A stretch of DNA of 10,894 nt from Lachnospiraceae bacterium (lineage in GTDB: Bacteria > Bacillota_A > Clostridia > Lachnospirales > Lachnospiraceae): contig JAFYAD010000174.1 of assembly GCA_017540915.1 (NCBI GenBank), positions 1-10,894 on the forward strand. Direction: 5' to 3'. The position numbers were made by a program, and so were the translations under genes. The notes beneath the pieces were generated by a model. It ran no database searches. It worked only from the letters and a program-made list of their open reading frames with translations, and was not told the origin of the DNA. Position 1 is the stretch's first letter. Each line of letters opens with the position of its first letter. This document shows positions 1-6,948 of this stretch, in pieces.

Positions 1-74
1 ACCGGCTTTCCACCATCGAGGAGTGCGATATCGTGTACCGGGTGGAAGGCGGGAAGATCGTGAGAGAGCGGTAA
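1..74 (+). CDS. ABC transporter ATP-binding protein, C-terminal end (partial)
   Basis: Only the last 23 codons are present, read in frame from base 3 to the TAA at 72-74. The translation starts RLSTIEECDIVYRVEGG and ends GKIVRER. This matches the region just after the H-loop in ABC exporter ATPases, where the family pattern is (A)HRLSTI, then CD-I/V-Y or its equivalent, then GKIVE. The Arg-Leu-Ser-Thr-Ile run directly follows the switch histidine, which lies off the left edge. The pattern is typical of exporter-type (multidrug, lipid or peptide) ATPases fused to or paired with a membrane domain. The substrate cannot be judged from this fragment. The next gene starts 119 bases downstream, so co-transcription is possible but not shown. 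Confidence 0.85.
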   Translation, partial: RLSTIEECDIVYRVEGGKIVRER

Positions 75-121
75 AACCAGACATCGGTAAGAACGTTGAT
101 TTTATGTCCGGTTCCGAATGG

Positions 122-136
122 CTGAAAAATTTTCAG
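122..136. repeat. 15-bp perfect palindrome in the intergenic gap
   Basis: CTGAAAA, a central A, then TTTTCAG form a perfect inverted repeat between the ABC transporter stop codon and the next start. The half-sites are A/T-rich and only one base apart, which suits a dimeric DNA-binding protein better than an RNA hairpin. There is no U-tract after it to suggest a terminator. A possible -10 box (TATAGT, 167-172) lies about 30 bases downstream, but I see no convincing -35. Operator function is inference. Confidence 0.3.
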
Positions 137-180
137 AAAAGTGAAACGCGCAGACGGAATTCAGGGTATAGTAAGAAAAA

Positions 181-185
181 GGAGG
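181..185 (+). promoter_or_regulatory. Ribosome binding site that fixes the start of the 840-residue protein
   Basis: GGAGG lies eight bases before the ATG at 194. The frame stays open further upstream, with an ATG at 104 and another at 23. Neither has a comparable site, and the one at 23 lies inside the ABC transporter gene. Confidence 0.75.
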
Positions 186-193
186 ATAAAAAA

Positions 194-2716
194 ATGCCAT
201 TTCCTAAAAACTGGACCGAAGAGGATGAGAAGAAAGCATTAGAGGGACTTGATGTCAACAAAGACGATGGGAGTAATTTTTATACCTTTGGCGACTTCAG
301 GACTCAGCTGGTGGAAGAAGGCGGATGGACAGGCAACAGGGAGGAGACCCTGCTCATGTACGCGATCTTTGAGATCCTGTACGGAGAACCGGGGATCATG
401 GCTGATATCGCTGCCATGGACTACAGCACCGTAGAGGGCAGACATGAGATATTCGATAAGGTGCTCGGTCACGCAAAAAATACCAATGCGGAAAACGAAG
501 CCCCGGAATCCTATGCCCTGGTAATGAGCGCATACGAAAAAAACAAGGTCCTGTACGATGCAAGAATGGCTGAAAAGGCAAAAAAAGCAGAGGAAGAACA
601 GGAGAGGATCAGGAAATTTAACGAGGGTATAGACGAGAACGGCTTTTACAGACCAGGCAAAGCAGTTAACGGGAAGGAACCCGAGAAAGAGCCTGAGAAA
701 GAACCCGAGAAAGAGTCTGAGAAAGAACCCGGGAAAGAGAATGAAAACGAGCCGGAAAATGGTAAGATAGAGCCGGAGAAAAAAGAAGAGAACCTTGATC
801 AGGATGCTGAACGTCTCAGAATGCAGCAGATGATGCAGGAAGCCATTGAGAGAAGTAAGGCTGAACAGGAAAAAAAGGAACAGGAAAAAAAGAAACAGGA
901 AGATGAGAAGGTTGATCCTGAAGAGTTACAAAAGCAGCATGTGAGAAACCTGTGGATCTTCAGGGAAGCCTGCAAGAGAATTGCTAAAAAAGGTGCCAGG
1001 GTGCCGCAGGATATATTATCTGTAGAGCAGGAGCTGATAGAGCATTACAGGAAATTCGGTGTTCCCACCGAAGTCGGTGAAGGTGAAGAGCGCAGGGTCA
1101 TCAACAAGCCATACAAGGGAAGTCTGGATGAGATTCAGCCAAATGAATGGACCGAGGAAGAGGAAAAACAGATAAATAAGCTTGTTGAAGCCCGAATGAA
1201 AGGGCTTGACAAGGCTGCCAGAGAAAATGAGGCGAGGGATGCTGCCTTCGAGGCAGAGAAAGCCAGAGAAAAGGCTCTTCCCCGTATGACTCCGGGGCAG
1301 ATAAAGGAGATCCATGACAGAGTTAAACAGCTTCAGGCTCAGGGTATAGATTTATTCGAGTTTGAGCAGAGCACGGCTTACAGGGATTATTGTGATAGCA
1401 AGGGATACAGCTATCTGGATGCTGAGGCTCCGGTGCAGTTTGCCATCATGAGCGTGATGGGACCGGGCACCTGCAAGGCACTGGAAAAATATAATTCAGA
1501 GCAGTATGCAGCGACTATGGCTGCACTCAATGACATACAGAATATGGCGGAAGCCGCAAAAAATGATGCCAGGAAGTTCAGTGTCTGTGATATGGATGCC
1601 TTCGGTATAGGAAGATGGCTGAAGGTGAACGGCTTTCAGAAGCTTGCCATAGACGGGCAGAAGCTGGATGATACGAATCCGTTTGATTTTGAGACAGCCT
1701 TGAACAGAGCGGGCAAGGATCGTGATAACGCCTTTGGCTTTAAGTATGATACCATTGAGGAAGCCAGACAGCTCTATGAGGAAAACAAAGAGGAGTTTGA
1801 TGAGATATTCAGCTCCATGGATAATCTTACAGGAAAACCCGGCGTGGGTCAGGAGATCCTGCAGGTGGACAAAAGGAAATTGGAAGAGCTTAACAGGGGT
1901 GAGGGAAGCTACGAAGGCAAGGATACACTCAAAAAGCTTAACAGGTTCTGCCATCTTTTGTACAAGATAAAGCAGCAGGACGAGATGGTGTGCAAGATAG
2001 GCACGGATGCTAATCCGATATATGTTGCTCCCTTTAATAAAGATACCAATCTTGCATCTATGAAGGATCAGATGAAGGAGATATTGATCCTGGACACATG
2101 TCAGGATATGCTGGAAAGGTCAAAGTCAACGCATCGTAATTCTAACGAATATCTGAATGTTATAAGTGGTATCAAGAGACTTAAGACCATTATCAACACA
2201 GAGTACAATACGGCTGATGATGCAAACGAGGCGTATGCCGCCGGTATAGAGGATGTGCTGAAAGACATCAATCTCTATCGCAAGCATAAATCGGATGACG
2301 GCATCAAGCAGGATGTGACACTGGATAAGCTGGTAAATATCGAGCGTATTGATAAGCTCCTCAAAACAAGATATAAGTCCATAAAGGGTGAGGAGTACGG
2401 TGATATCATCAGCAACACCGGAAAAATAGCAGAGGTCAATGTGGGGGATGAATTCGGAATGGGCAGGAGTTATATGCTGGCTCTTGCGTATAAAAAGGTT
2501 GAAGGTATCACCCACAATAAGACTGACATAAATAAAATGCTTGATGATGCAAAGAAAAAAGGAAAGAGCATAAAGCAGATCATACACAAAAAGAATGCCG
2601 GTAAAAAGAACATGTCCAAGGATGACATGGATGTGATAAAACAGGTGGGTGAGCTCGGAACAGATAATAATACGAACACCATTAAAAGGTCGGCTTCTTT
2701 TACGAACCATATATGA
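194..2716 (+). CDS. Large charged, coiled-coil-like protein of unknown function with EPEK repeats
   Basis: I do not recognise this 840-residue protein. ATG 194 is chosen because GGAGG lies eight bases upstream. There is no signal peptide or membrane segment, so the product appears cytoplasmic. Visible parts: an N-terminal block (about residues 5-95) opening with WTEEDEK; a charged stretch around 115-145; a low-complexity run of EPEK-type units (162-181, decaying to about 189); a Lys/Glu/Gln-rich, coiled-coil-like segment (about 215-245); a second WTEEEEK motif at W319; a segment at about 387-447 that resembles the N-terminal block; and a long, mainly helical-looking C-terminal half ending in a basic tail. 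Lysine and glutamate are very abundant. It lies between an ABC transporter gene and a secreted LRR protein (46-base gap), so it could act with either, but nothing in the sequence shows this. A scaffold or surface-assembly role would be a guess. Confidence 0.85.
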   Translation: MPFPKNWTEEDEKKALEGLDVNKDDGSNFYTFGDFRTQLVEEGGWTGNREETLLMYAIFEILYGEPGIMADIAAMDYSTVEGRHEIFDKVLGHAKNTNAENEAPESYALVMSAYEKNKVLYDARMAEKAKKAEEEQERIRKFNEGIDENGFYRPGKAVNGKEPEKEPEKEPEKESEKEPGKENENEPENGKIEPEKKEENLDQDAERLRMQQMMQEAIERSKAEQEKKEQEKKKQEDEKVDPEELQKQHVRNLWIFREACKRIAKKGARVPQDILSVEQELIEHYRKFGVPTEVGEGEERRVINKPYKGSLDEIQPNEWTEEEEKQINKLVEARMKGLDKAARENEARDAAFEAEKAREKALPRMTPGQIKEIHDRVKQLQAQGIDLFEFEQSTAYRDYCDSKGYSYLDAEAPVQFAIMSVMGPGTCKALEKYNSEQYAATMAALNDIQNMAEAAKNDARKFSVCDMDAFGIGRWLKVNGFQKLAIDGQKLDDTNPFDFETALNRAGKDRDNAFGFKYDTIEEARQLYEENKEEFDEIFSSMDNLTGKPGVGQEILQVDKRKLEELNRGEGSYEGKDTLKKLNRFCHLLYKIKQQDEMVCKIGTDANPIYVAPFNKDTNLASMKDQMKEILILDTCQDMLERSKSTHRNSNEYLNVISGIKRLKTIINTEYNTADDANEAYAAGIEDVLKDINLYRKHKSDDGIKQDVTLDKLVNIERIDKLLKTRYKSIKGEEYGDIISNTGKIAEVNVGDEFGMGRSYMLALAYKKVEGITHNKTDINKMLDDAKKKGKSIKQIIHKKNAGKKNMSKDDMDVIKQVGELGTDNNTNTIKRSASFTNHI
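677..760 (+). repeat. In-frame 12-nt tandem repeat encoding EPEK units
   Basis: Five clear 12-base units (677-736) of the form GARCCNGAGAAA, then two degenerate units to about 760. They encode EPEK, EPEK, EPEK, ESEK, EPGK, then ENEN and EPEN. The third-position differences (GAA/GAG, CCC/CCT) alternate between neighbouring units, suggesting that a 24-base pair of units was duplicated. Because the unit is a multiple of three, gain or loss of copies would keep the frame and change only linker length. Confidence 0.85.
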
Positions 2717-2762
2717 TCACAGTTCATCACTGCCTTTGCGCAGGAGAGGAGAAACATACTTT

Positions 2763-4523
2763 ATGAAGAACATTAAGAAGTGTACGGCTTTTATGCTGAT
2801 ATTGTTTCTTTTTACCGCTATGCTACCATATGGTGACGTAAAGGGACAGGATTCTGTGGCAGATGCGCCGGCTTTAATGTCCAAAAAGGGTGAGCGGAAA
2901 GACGAAGCTCCCGTCAGGATCGATAAAAAGCATTTTCCCGATAAGAAATTCAGGAAATACATAAAAAACGCTTTTGACGAGAATGGGGACGGTTATCTGA
3001 GCGAAGCGGAGATCACGCTCATCTGGAATGTTCACTGTGAAAACATGGGGATCCGCTCCGTTAAGGGTATTGAGTACTTCCACGAATTGAAGGGACTCTG
3101 GTGCAAGGGCAATCATATATCTGAATTTGACCTGTCGGGAAATCCGGGGTTAAAGGGAATATGGTGCTCCTATAATGATTTTGAATCCCTGGATTTTTCG
3201 GATTGTCCTGAGCTGGAATGGGTATACTGTTTCAACTGTAACCTGAAATCGCTGAATGTCCGTAATAACCCTGAGCTGGCATATCTGGAGTGCAATTCAA
3301 ATCCCAAATTAAAAGAACTTGATCTGTCACAAAACAGCAAGCTGGAAAATCTGTTTTGCAGCAGATGCGGACTGACATCCCTGGATCTTTCCAATAACCC
3401 GCTCTTGTGTGAACTGGCAGCATTCTATAACAAGCTTGAAAAAATTGATGTGTCCAACAATCCGAACCTCAAGAGGCTTGATATCTGGCATAATCCACGC
3501 CTGGGCAATGTGGATGTGAGCAACCTGAAGGGGCTTCAGTACTATAATTGTGCATGGACTAAGCTTAAAAAGATCGATGTGAGTCATAATCCGGAGCTTG
3601 CGGAGCTGGTGTGTGGATATAACAAGGGCTTAAGTAAACTTGATCTTTCTCATAATCCTGAACTTGCCTATCTTGCCGTTGAATGTGATGTGAATCTGAA
3701 ATCTCTGGATCTGTCACACAACAGGAAGCTGTATTATCTTCTGGCATTCGGACTGAGCAGTATCGATACTATCGACATCAGCAACAACAGCCGCCTTTGT
3801 AAAGCATATCAGGAAGGCGAGTATGTTCACGAAACGGAGAACTTAGGGCTGGTTTACTCCAAAACCATAGATTATGGCGGATCCAGTGATCCCTTTGATG
3901 AACTCAGGCATTGTGTCTGCTTTGACGATGATACTAAGATCATCGGTGAATACAAAGGTACCGATGATGTACCGGACAGTGTGATCGACACGAATGACGG
4001 TCATAAGGATTCAGAAAACTTTGCCACCAGGGCAGAAGCAGTGCAGGCGCTGTATGAGGCAGCAGGCAGCCCGAAGGTAAAGGGCAAATCCCGATTTACG
4101 GATGTAAAGGCCAATGCTTCCTATGCCGATGCAGTAAAGTGGGGCGAGGATAACAAAATCTGTTTTGGATTTCCGAGGATCAGCTCTGATACATTTTGTC
4201 CTGACGAGCTCATAAACAGACAGGATTTTGCCCTTATGGCTCACCGTTATGCAGACTATCTGGGATTCGGAACCGCTTTTGACTACGGCAGGACCGACTG
4301 GTTCGATGACTTCACCGATATTGACTTTTATGCTTGGGGGCCCTTTACATGGGCAGTACAGTGGCGGGTTGTGAGCGTTGACCAGGATAAGAACCTTTGC
4401 TATCCACACGGAAGACTGACTAAGGCCGAGCTTAAAGCAGGTGTGGCAGAAATCTTCGATCTGGATGAGGGTGCAGCATATTCCGCAAATGTTGGCGGAA
4501 ATGACGGAAATCCCAATGAATAG
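2763..4523 (+). CDS. Secreted leucine-rich-repeat surface protein with EF-hand-like loop and S-layer-homology modules
   Basis: 586 residues. The start at 2763 is chosen because AGGAG (2747-2751) precedes it and because it places a signal peptide at the N-terminus: a basic stretch, then the hydrophobic core FMLILFLFTAML, with the leader ending near residue 28. Domains in order: a 12-residue EF-hand/dockerin-like calcium loop, DENGDGYLSEAE (72-83, with D72, N74, D76 and E83 in ligand positions); about ten leucine-rich repeats of roughly 21 residues (about 95-345) with the core LxxLDLSxNPxL, many carrying Cys at the LxC position; a linker; then S-layer-homology-like sequence (about 417-565) with TRAEAVQALYEAAGSPKV and FTDVKANASYADAV. 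SLH modules usually bind pyruvylated cell-wall polymer, so the LRR face would be displayed on the cell surface, perhaps for adhesion or protein binding (inference). The last SLH portion is divergent. The gene lies 46 bases after the 840-residue protein gene, so an operon is possible. Confidence 0.88.
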   Translation: MKNIKKCTAFMLILFLFTAMLPYGDVKGQDSVADAPALMSKKGERKDEAPVRIDKKHFPDKKFRKYIKNAFDENGDGYLSEAEITLIWNVHCENMGIRSVKGIEYFHELKGLWCKGNHISEFDLSGNPGLKGIWCSYNDFESLDFSDCPELEWVYCFNCNLKSLNVRNNPELAYLECNSNPKLKELDLSQNSKLENLFCSRCGLTSLDLSNNPLLCELAAFYNKLEKIDVSNNPNLKRLDIWHNPRLGNVDVSNLKGLQYYNCAWTKLKKIDVSHNPELAELVCGYNKGLSKLDLSHNPELAYLAVECDVNLKSLDLSHNRKLYYLLAFGLSSIDTIDISNNSRLCKAYQEGEYVHETENLGLVYSKTIDYGGSSDPFDELRHCVCFDDDTKIIGEYKGTDDVPDSVIDTNDGHKDSENFATRAEAVQALYEAAGSPKVKGKSRFTDVKANASYADAVKWGEDNKICFGFPRISSDTFCPDELINRQDFALMAHRYADYLGFGTAFDYGRTDWFDDFTDIDFYAWGPFTWAVQWRVVSVDQDKNLCYPHGRLTKAELKAGVAEIFDLDEGAAYSANVGGNDGNPNE

Positions 4524-4550
4524 AAAGTGATTAAAACAAAAAGCCAAATC

Positions 4551-4633
4551 GTTACTATTCCAGTCAATATCATGCAATCAGACAGATGTGCCTGCAAGCA
4601 GGCAATCTGTCTGTATTGGCTGTGGATAGTAAC
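4551..4633. repeat. 83-nt imperfect palindrome (long hairpin, MITE-like or structured RNA)
   Basis: The ends are perfect 8-bp inverted repeats, GTTACTAT (4551-4558) and ATAGTAAC (4626-4633). Pairing continues inward: 4551-4569 pairs with 4614-4633 with one bulged base (4623) and two G-U pairs; 4570-4578 bulges out; 4579-4587 (CAGACAGAT) pairs with 4605-4613 (ATCTGTCTG); 4588 bulges; and 4589-4595 (TGCCTGC) pairs with 4598-4604 (GCAGGCA) around a two-base tip. That gives about 35 base pairs in 83 bases. No T-run follows, so it is not a classical intrinsic terminator, although it could stop or protect transcripts of the LRR gene 27 bases upstream. I see no flanking target duplication and no coding capacity. 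Confidence 0.8.
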
Positions 4634-4716
4634 CCTGAATCATATAATAATGGGAGCCGGCAGCTGTCGGAACATGCGAAGCATGTGACATACAGATGCG
4701 GCATCCGAAAGGGTTA
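4630..4716 (+). other. Cluster of three small hairpins enclosed by a closing stem (candidate structured 5' leader)
   Basis: TAACCCT (4630-4636) can pair with AGGGTTA (4710-4716). Inside lie three hairpins: CCGGC/AGCT/GTCGG (4657-4670), ACATGC/GAA/GCATGT (4672-4686, whose GCGAAGC core is known to form a very stable mini-hairpin in DNA), and GATGC/G/GCATC (4695-4705, too small a loop to form fully). The closing stem reuses bases 4630-4633 of the neighbouring 83-nt palindrome, so the two folds exclude each other. I do not recognise a known riboswitch class. It precedes the DUF1902 gene by 37 bases. Confidence 0.4.
4643..4648 (+). promoter_or_regulatory. Candidate -10 promoter element
   Basis: A perfect TATAAT lies in the gap before the DUF1902 gene. 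The best -35 candidates are poor: TTGGCT (4616-4621) is 21 bases away, and TGTGGA (4621-4626) is 16 away but a weak match. If used, transcription would begin near 4655 and give a leader of about 100 bases carrying the small hairpins. It would serve the DUF1902 gene and perhaps the downstream glycosyltransferases. Confidence 0.35.
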
Positions 4717-4740
4717 GTCAGATATAAGCGTGCGTATATA

Positions 4741-4747
4741 GAGGAGG
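4741..4747 (+). promoter_or_regulatory. Ribosome binding site of the DUF1902 gene
   Basis: GAGGAGG lies six bases before the ATG at 4754. It is one of the strongest Shine-Dalgarno sites in the window and supports this short reading frame as a real gene. Confidence 0.8.
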
Positions 4748-4753
4748 ACTACC

Positions 4754-4921
4754 ATGAATTACAGGATTAAGTTTGTATGGGACAATGAAGCAGATGTATG
4801 GATCGCAACAAGCGAAGATGTTCCGGGACTTGTGTTGGAATCCGGATCGTTTGATGCGCTTATTGAAAGAGTTAAATATGCGATACCGGAACTGGTTGAG
4901 TTGAATAAAAGAGAGGGATAG
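4754..4921 (+). CDS. DUF1902 (HicB-like) small protein
   Basis: A 55-residue protein that begins MNYRIKFVWDNEADVW and continues IATSEDVPGLVLESGSFDAL, with a C-terminal helix around IPELVELN. The strand-strand-helix layout, the WDNEADVWIA segment, and the DVPGLVLES motif followed by FDALIERV are characteristic of the DUF1902 family. That family shares its fold with the N-terminal domain of HicB-type antitoxins. A strong GAGGAGG lies six bases upstream. No HicA-like double-stranded-RNA-binding partner is visible on either side, so this is either a solo antitoxin-like protein or a regulator of unknown target. It ends 29 bases before the first glycosyltransferase and may be the first gene of that transcript. 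The family call is firm from the motifs; the function is not known. Confidence 0.85.
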   Translation: MNYRIKFVWDNEADVWIATSEDVPGLVLESGSFDALIERVKYAIPELVELNKREG

Positions 4922-4950
4922 GTTTGATTTTTTAGAGAGGTTGACTACAG

Positions 4951-6093
4951 TTGAAGATCCTGCATGATTTTCAGATTTTCTATATACAAATACGCGGCGG
5001 TGTTTCAAGATATCACATTGAGCTGACTGATGAGTTGATCAAAGAGGGCTATGAAACAGAACGGTTTATTTTGTTTCCTATCAATAAATACTACAATGAT
5101 CGAAAAAAAATAAGCAATACGATCCGAGAGAAAATATACAGAAAGTTTGTGCTTTCAAGGTTTAATCGGAAACTGTACCTACTAAATCAGAAAAAGACGA
5201 TTAGCAGGATACGCAGAAAAAAATATGATATTATACATATGACATGGACAGATCCGTATTTGTTTGATGCGGAAATAGAGACATCGAAGATTGTTGTGAC
5301 AATACATGACATGATTCAAGAGCTTTTGCTGGACAGATCAGAAGGTATAAAAGACGAGATATACAGGAAGAAGAGAGCGATATTTGAGTCTGATGGGATA
5401 ATTGCGATATCTGAGAATACAAAGACGGACATATTAAGGGTGTATCCGGATATCAATGAGAAAAAGATAAGAGTTATATATCACGGAACGAACCATCTCC
5501 CGAAGCCATTGAAAAATGAGCAGATAGAGGATATGGGGAAGTACCTGCTTTACGTGGGTGTTCGGGATGCTTATAAGCGGGGAATGTGGTTTGCTAAAGA
5601 AGTGAGCGGATTGTTACAGGAAAAAGATCTTAAGCTTCTTTTTGTCGGAGGCAGTAGTTTTTCCGACGGAGAAACAGACTTGATAAATAAATGCGGTATA
5701 GCAGACAGGGTATTACAGCTTGATCTGTCAGACGGAGAATTGGCATATGCATACCGGAATGCAGTCTGCTTTGTGTATCCGACATTGTATGAGGGGTTCG
5801 GATTTCCGATACTTGAAGCGTTTGATAACGGATGTCCGGTGGTATGTACGCGGTCAAGTTCGCTCCCGGAAGTTGGCGGTGATGCAGCTGTGTATTTTGA
5901 TGCGGATGATGCTGATACCATGAGAGAAAAGATCAGTGTCTTTTGTGATGAACCGTTTGTTAGGGAGATGTGTGTAAAAAAAGGTTTTGACAGAACAAAA
6001 AATTTCACGTGGGAAAAGACAGCGGAAGAGACAGCCGATTTCTACAGAGAGGTGTTGACCGGATTTACCAATGAAGAGAGAAATAAATGTTGA
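4951..6093 (+). CDS. Family 4 (GT-B) glycosyltransferase
   Basis: 380 residues, the usual size for a GT4 retaining glycosyltransferase. Such enzymes transfer a sugar from a nucleotide donor to a lipid-linked or saccharide acceptor at the inner membrane face. The N-terminal domain has a short [10 protein letters not shown] segment (16-25), matching the GG(V/I)xRY acceptor-side loop of mannosyltransferase-like members, and VVTIHD (115-120). The C-terminal domain has [12 protein letters not shown] (199-210) and the donor-site signature [12 protein letters not shown], with E281 and E289 in the E-x7-E motif, followed by [20 protein letters not shown]. The start must be TTG 4951: an in-frame TGA lies at 4942 and there is no ATG before residue 97. 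AGAGAGG (4934-4940) is a fair ribosome site. The gene overlaps the next one by 23 bases. The sugar specificity cannot be read from sequence alone. Confidence 0.9.
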   Translation: MKILHDFQIFYIQIRGGVSRYHIELTDELIKEGYETERFILFPINKYYNDRKKISNTIREKIYRKFVLSRFNRKLYLLNQKKTISRIRRKKYDIIHMTWTDPYLFDAEIETSKIVVTIHDMIQELLLDRSEGIKDEIYRKKRAIFESDGIIAISENTKTDILRVYPDINEKKIRVIYHGTNHLPKPLKNEQIEDMGKYLLYVGVRDAYKRGMWFAKEVSGLLQEKDLKLLFVGGSSFSDGETDLINKCGIADRVLQLDLSDGELAYAYRNAVCFVYPTLYEGFGFPILEAFDNGCPVVCTRSSSLPEVGGDAAVYFDADDADTMREKISVFCDEPFVREMCVKKGFDRTKNFTWEKTAEETADFYREVLTGFTNEERNKC

Positions 6094-6892
6094 AGAACTG
6101 AAACAAATTCAAATAAATATATTGGATTATGTAGCTGCGTTCTGTGATGAGAATAATATAAAATACTGGATAAACTCAGGTACACTTCTGGGAGCAGTTC
6201 GCCATGGCGGGTATATTCCGTGGGATGATGACATTGATCTTGGAATGTTGAGGGAGGATTATGACAGGTTTATCAGTACATATAGCGATCCAACCGGGAG
6301 GTTTTCGCTAATAGGTTATGAGGCTGATGGTATTACACCGGTTTCATTTTTAAAGGTTATAGATAATAACACTGTGTTATATGAACCTGATGAGACAGGG
6401 TTGAGGATAGCTGTATACATAGATATTTTCGTATATGATAACGCACCGGAGTCATTAGACGAAGTGGAGCGGATGTATGATGTAAGAGATAATTATTTCA
6501 GACTGATCAACAGCCAAAACGATAAAACATGGCCGGAAGGGATGCTGCATAAGGCTTCAATGCTGCTGTACAGATTAAGGAAGGTGTATTTTAAGGGCAG
6601 ATGTTATTATGTAAAGAAAATGATCGTTAATGCCAAAAGATACAATACCGGGGAGTGCGCAAGGGTTGGAGATTTTCTGGCATTTTTGCGTTTCACATGT
6701 GATAAGGATGTACTGTCGGAGATGACAGAAATCGCATTTGAGGGAAAAAAGTACAAGGCACCCAAAAGGTATGACGAATGGCTGACGGCAATGTACGGAG
6801 ATTATATGACACTGCCGCCGGTTGAAGAGAGGGTGTCACATCACAAATTCAAAGCATATTATACGGATGATCGTGTCCGAAAGGATATTTGA
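6071..6892 (+). CDS. licD: LicD family phosphotransferase
   Basis: 273 residues, typical of the family. LicD proteins have a nucleotidyltransferase-like fold and transfer phosphocholine or a related phospho-group from a CDP-activated donor onto cell-surface glycans. The signature is clear: [26 protein letters not shown] (about 34-59) holds the glycine-rich G37-T-L-L-G41, then W51 and the metal-binding acidic cluster D52, D53, D54 and D56. The preceding helix ([24 protein letters not shown]) is also standard. The start codon lies inside the preceding glycosyltransferase gene, with an in-frame stop at 6056 and no close ribosome site, so translation is probably coupled. No choline uptake or CTP:phosphocholine gene is visible here, so the transferred group could also be a polyol phosphate or another moiety. 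The symbol is by family resemblance. Confidence 0.9.
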   Translation: MKREINVEELKQIQINILDYVAAFCDENNIKYWINSGTLLGAVRHGGYIPWDDDIDLGMLREDYDRFISTYSDPTGRFSLIGYEADGITPVSFLKVIDNNTVLYEPDETGLRIAVYIDIFVYDNAPESLDEVERMYDVRDNYFRLINSQNDKTWPEGMLHKASMLLYRLRKVYFKGRCYYVKKMIVNAKRYNTGECARVGDFLAFLRFTCDKDVLSEMTEIAFEGKKYKAPKRYDEWLTAMYGDYMTLPPVEERVSHHKFKAYYTDDRVRKDI

Positions 6893-6931
6893 AAGGGAGT
6901 ATGAGTTGTGAATTGAGGCGAGAAAAAGACT

Positions 6932-6938
6932 AAGGAGG
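6932..6938 (+). promoter_or_regulatory. Ribosome binding site of the antitoxin gene
   Basis: AAGGAGG stands 10 bases before the ATG at 6949 and only 4 before an in-frame GTG at 6943. Neither spacing is ideal. The ATG is preferred because its product starts MSTREMAHKI, a natural N-terminal helix. Confidence 0.65.
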
Positions 6939-6948
6939 CATAGTGATT

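Noticed and set aside
293..325. Possible double-glycine leader (LVEEGG, residues 39-44) suggesting export of the 840-residue protein by the upstream ABC transporter
   Set aside because: The position four residues before the expected cleavage site is Glu instead of a hydrophobic residue, the upstream leader pattern is missing, and the protein is far larger than usual substrates.
239..2757. Several minus-strand open frames opposite the large charged protein (for example 1496-1954 and 2126-2710)
   Set aside because: They are shadows of the + strand codon pattern. They lack good ribosome sites and their translations resemble no protein family.
4579..4613. Inner hairpin of the long palindrome as a standard intrinsic terminator
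   Set aside because: The stem is strong, but the bases after it lack a T-tract, and the pairing extends well beyond it into a larger structure.
4630..4716. Known riboswitch (c-di-GMP, SAM, TPP or T-box)
   Set aside because: None of the conserved core sequences of these classes is visible, and the specifier/antiterminator parts of a T-box are absent.
6901..6933. Ten-codon open frame (ATG to TAA) between the LicD and antitoxin genes, as a possible leader peptide
   Set aside because: The purine-rich stretch before it is too close to the ATG for a normal ribosome site, and there is no associated hairpin or codon bias of an attenuator.
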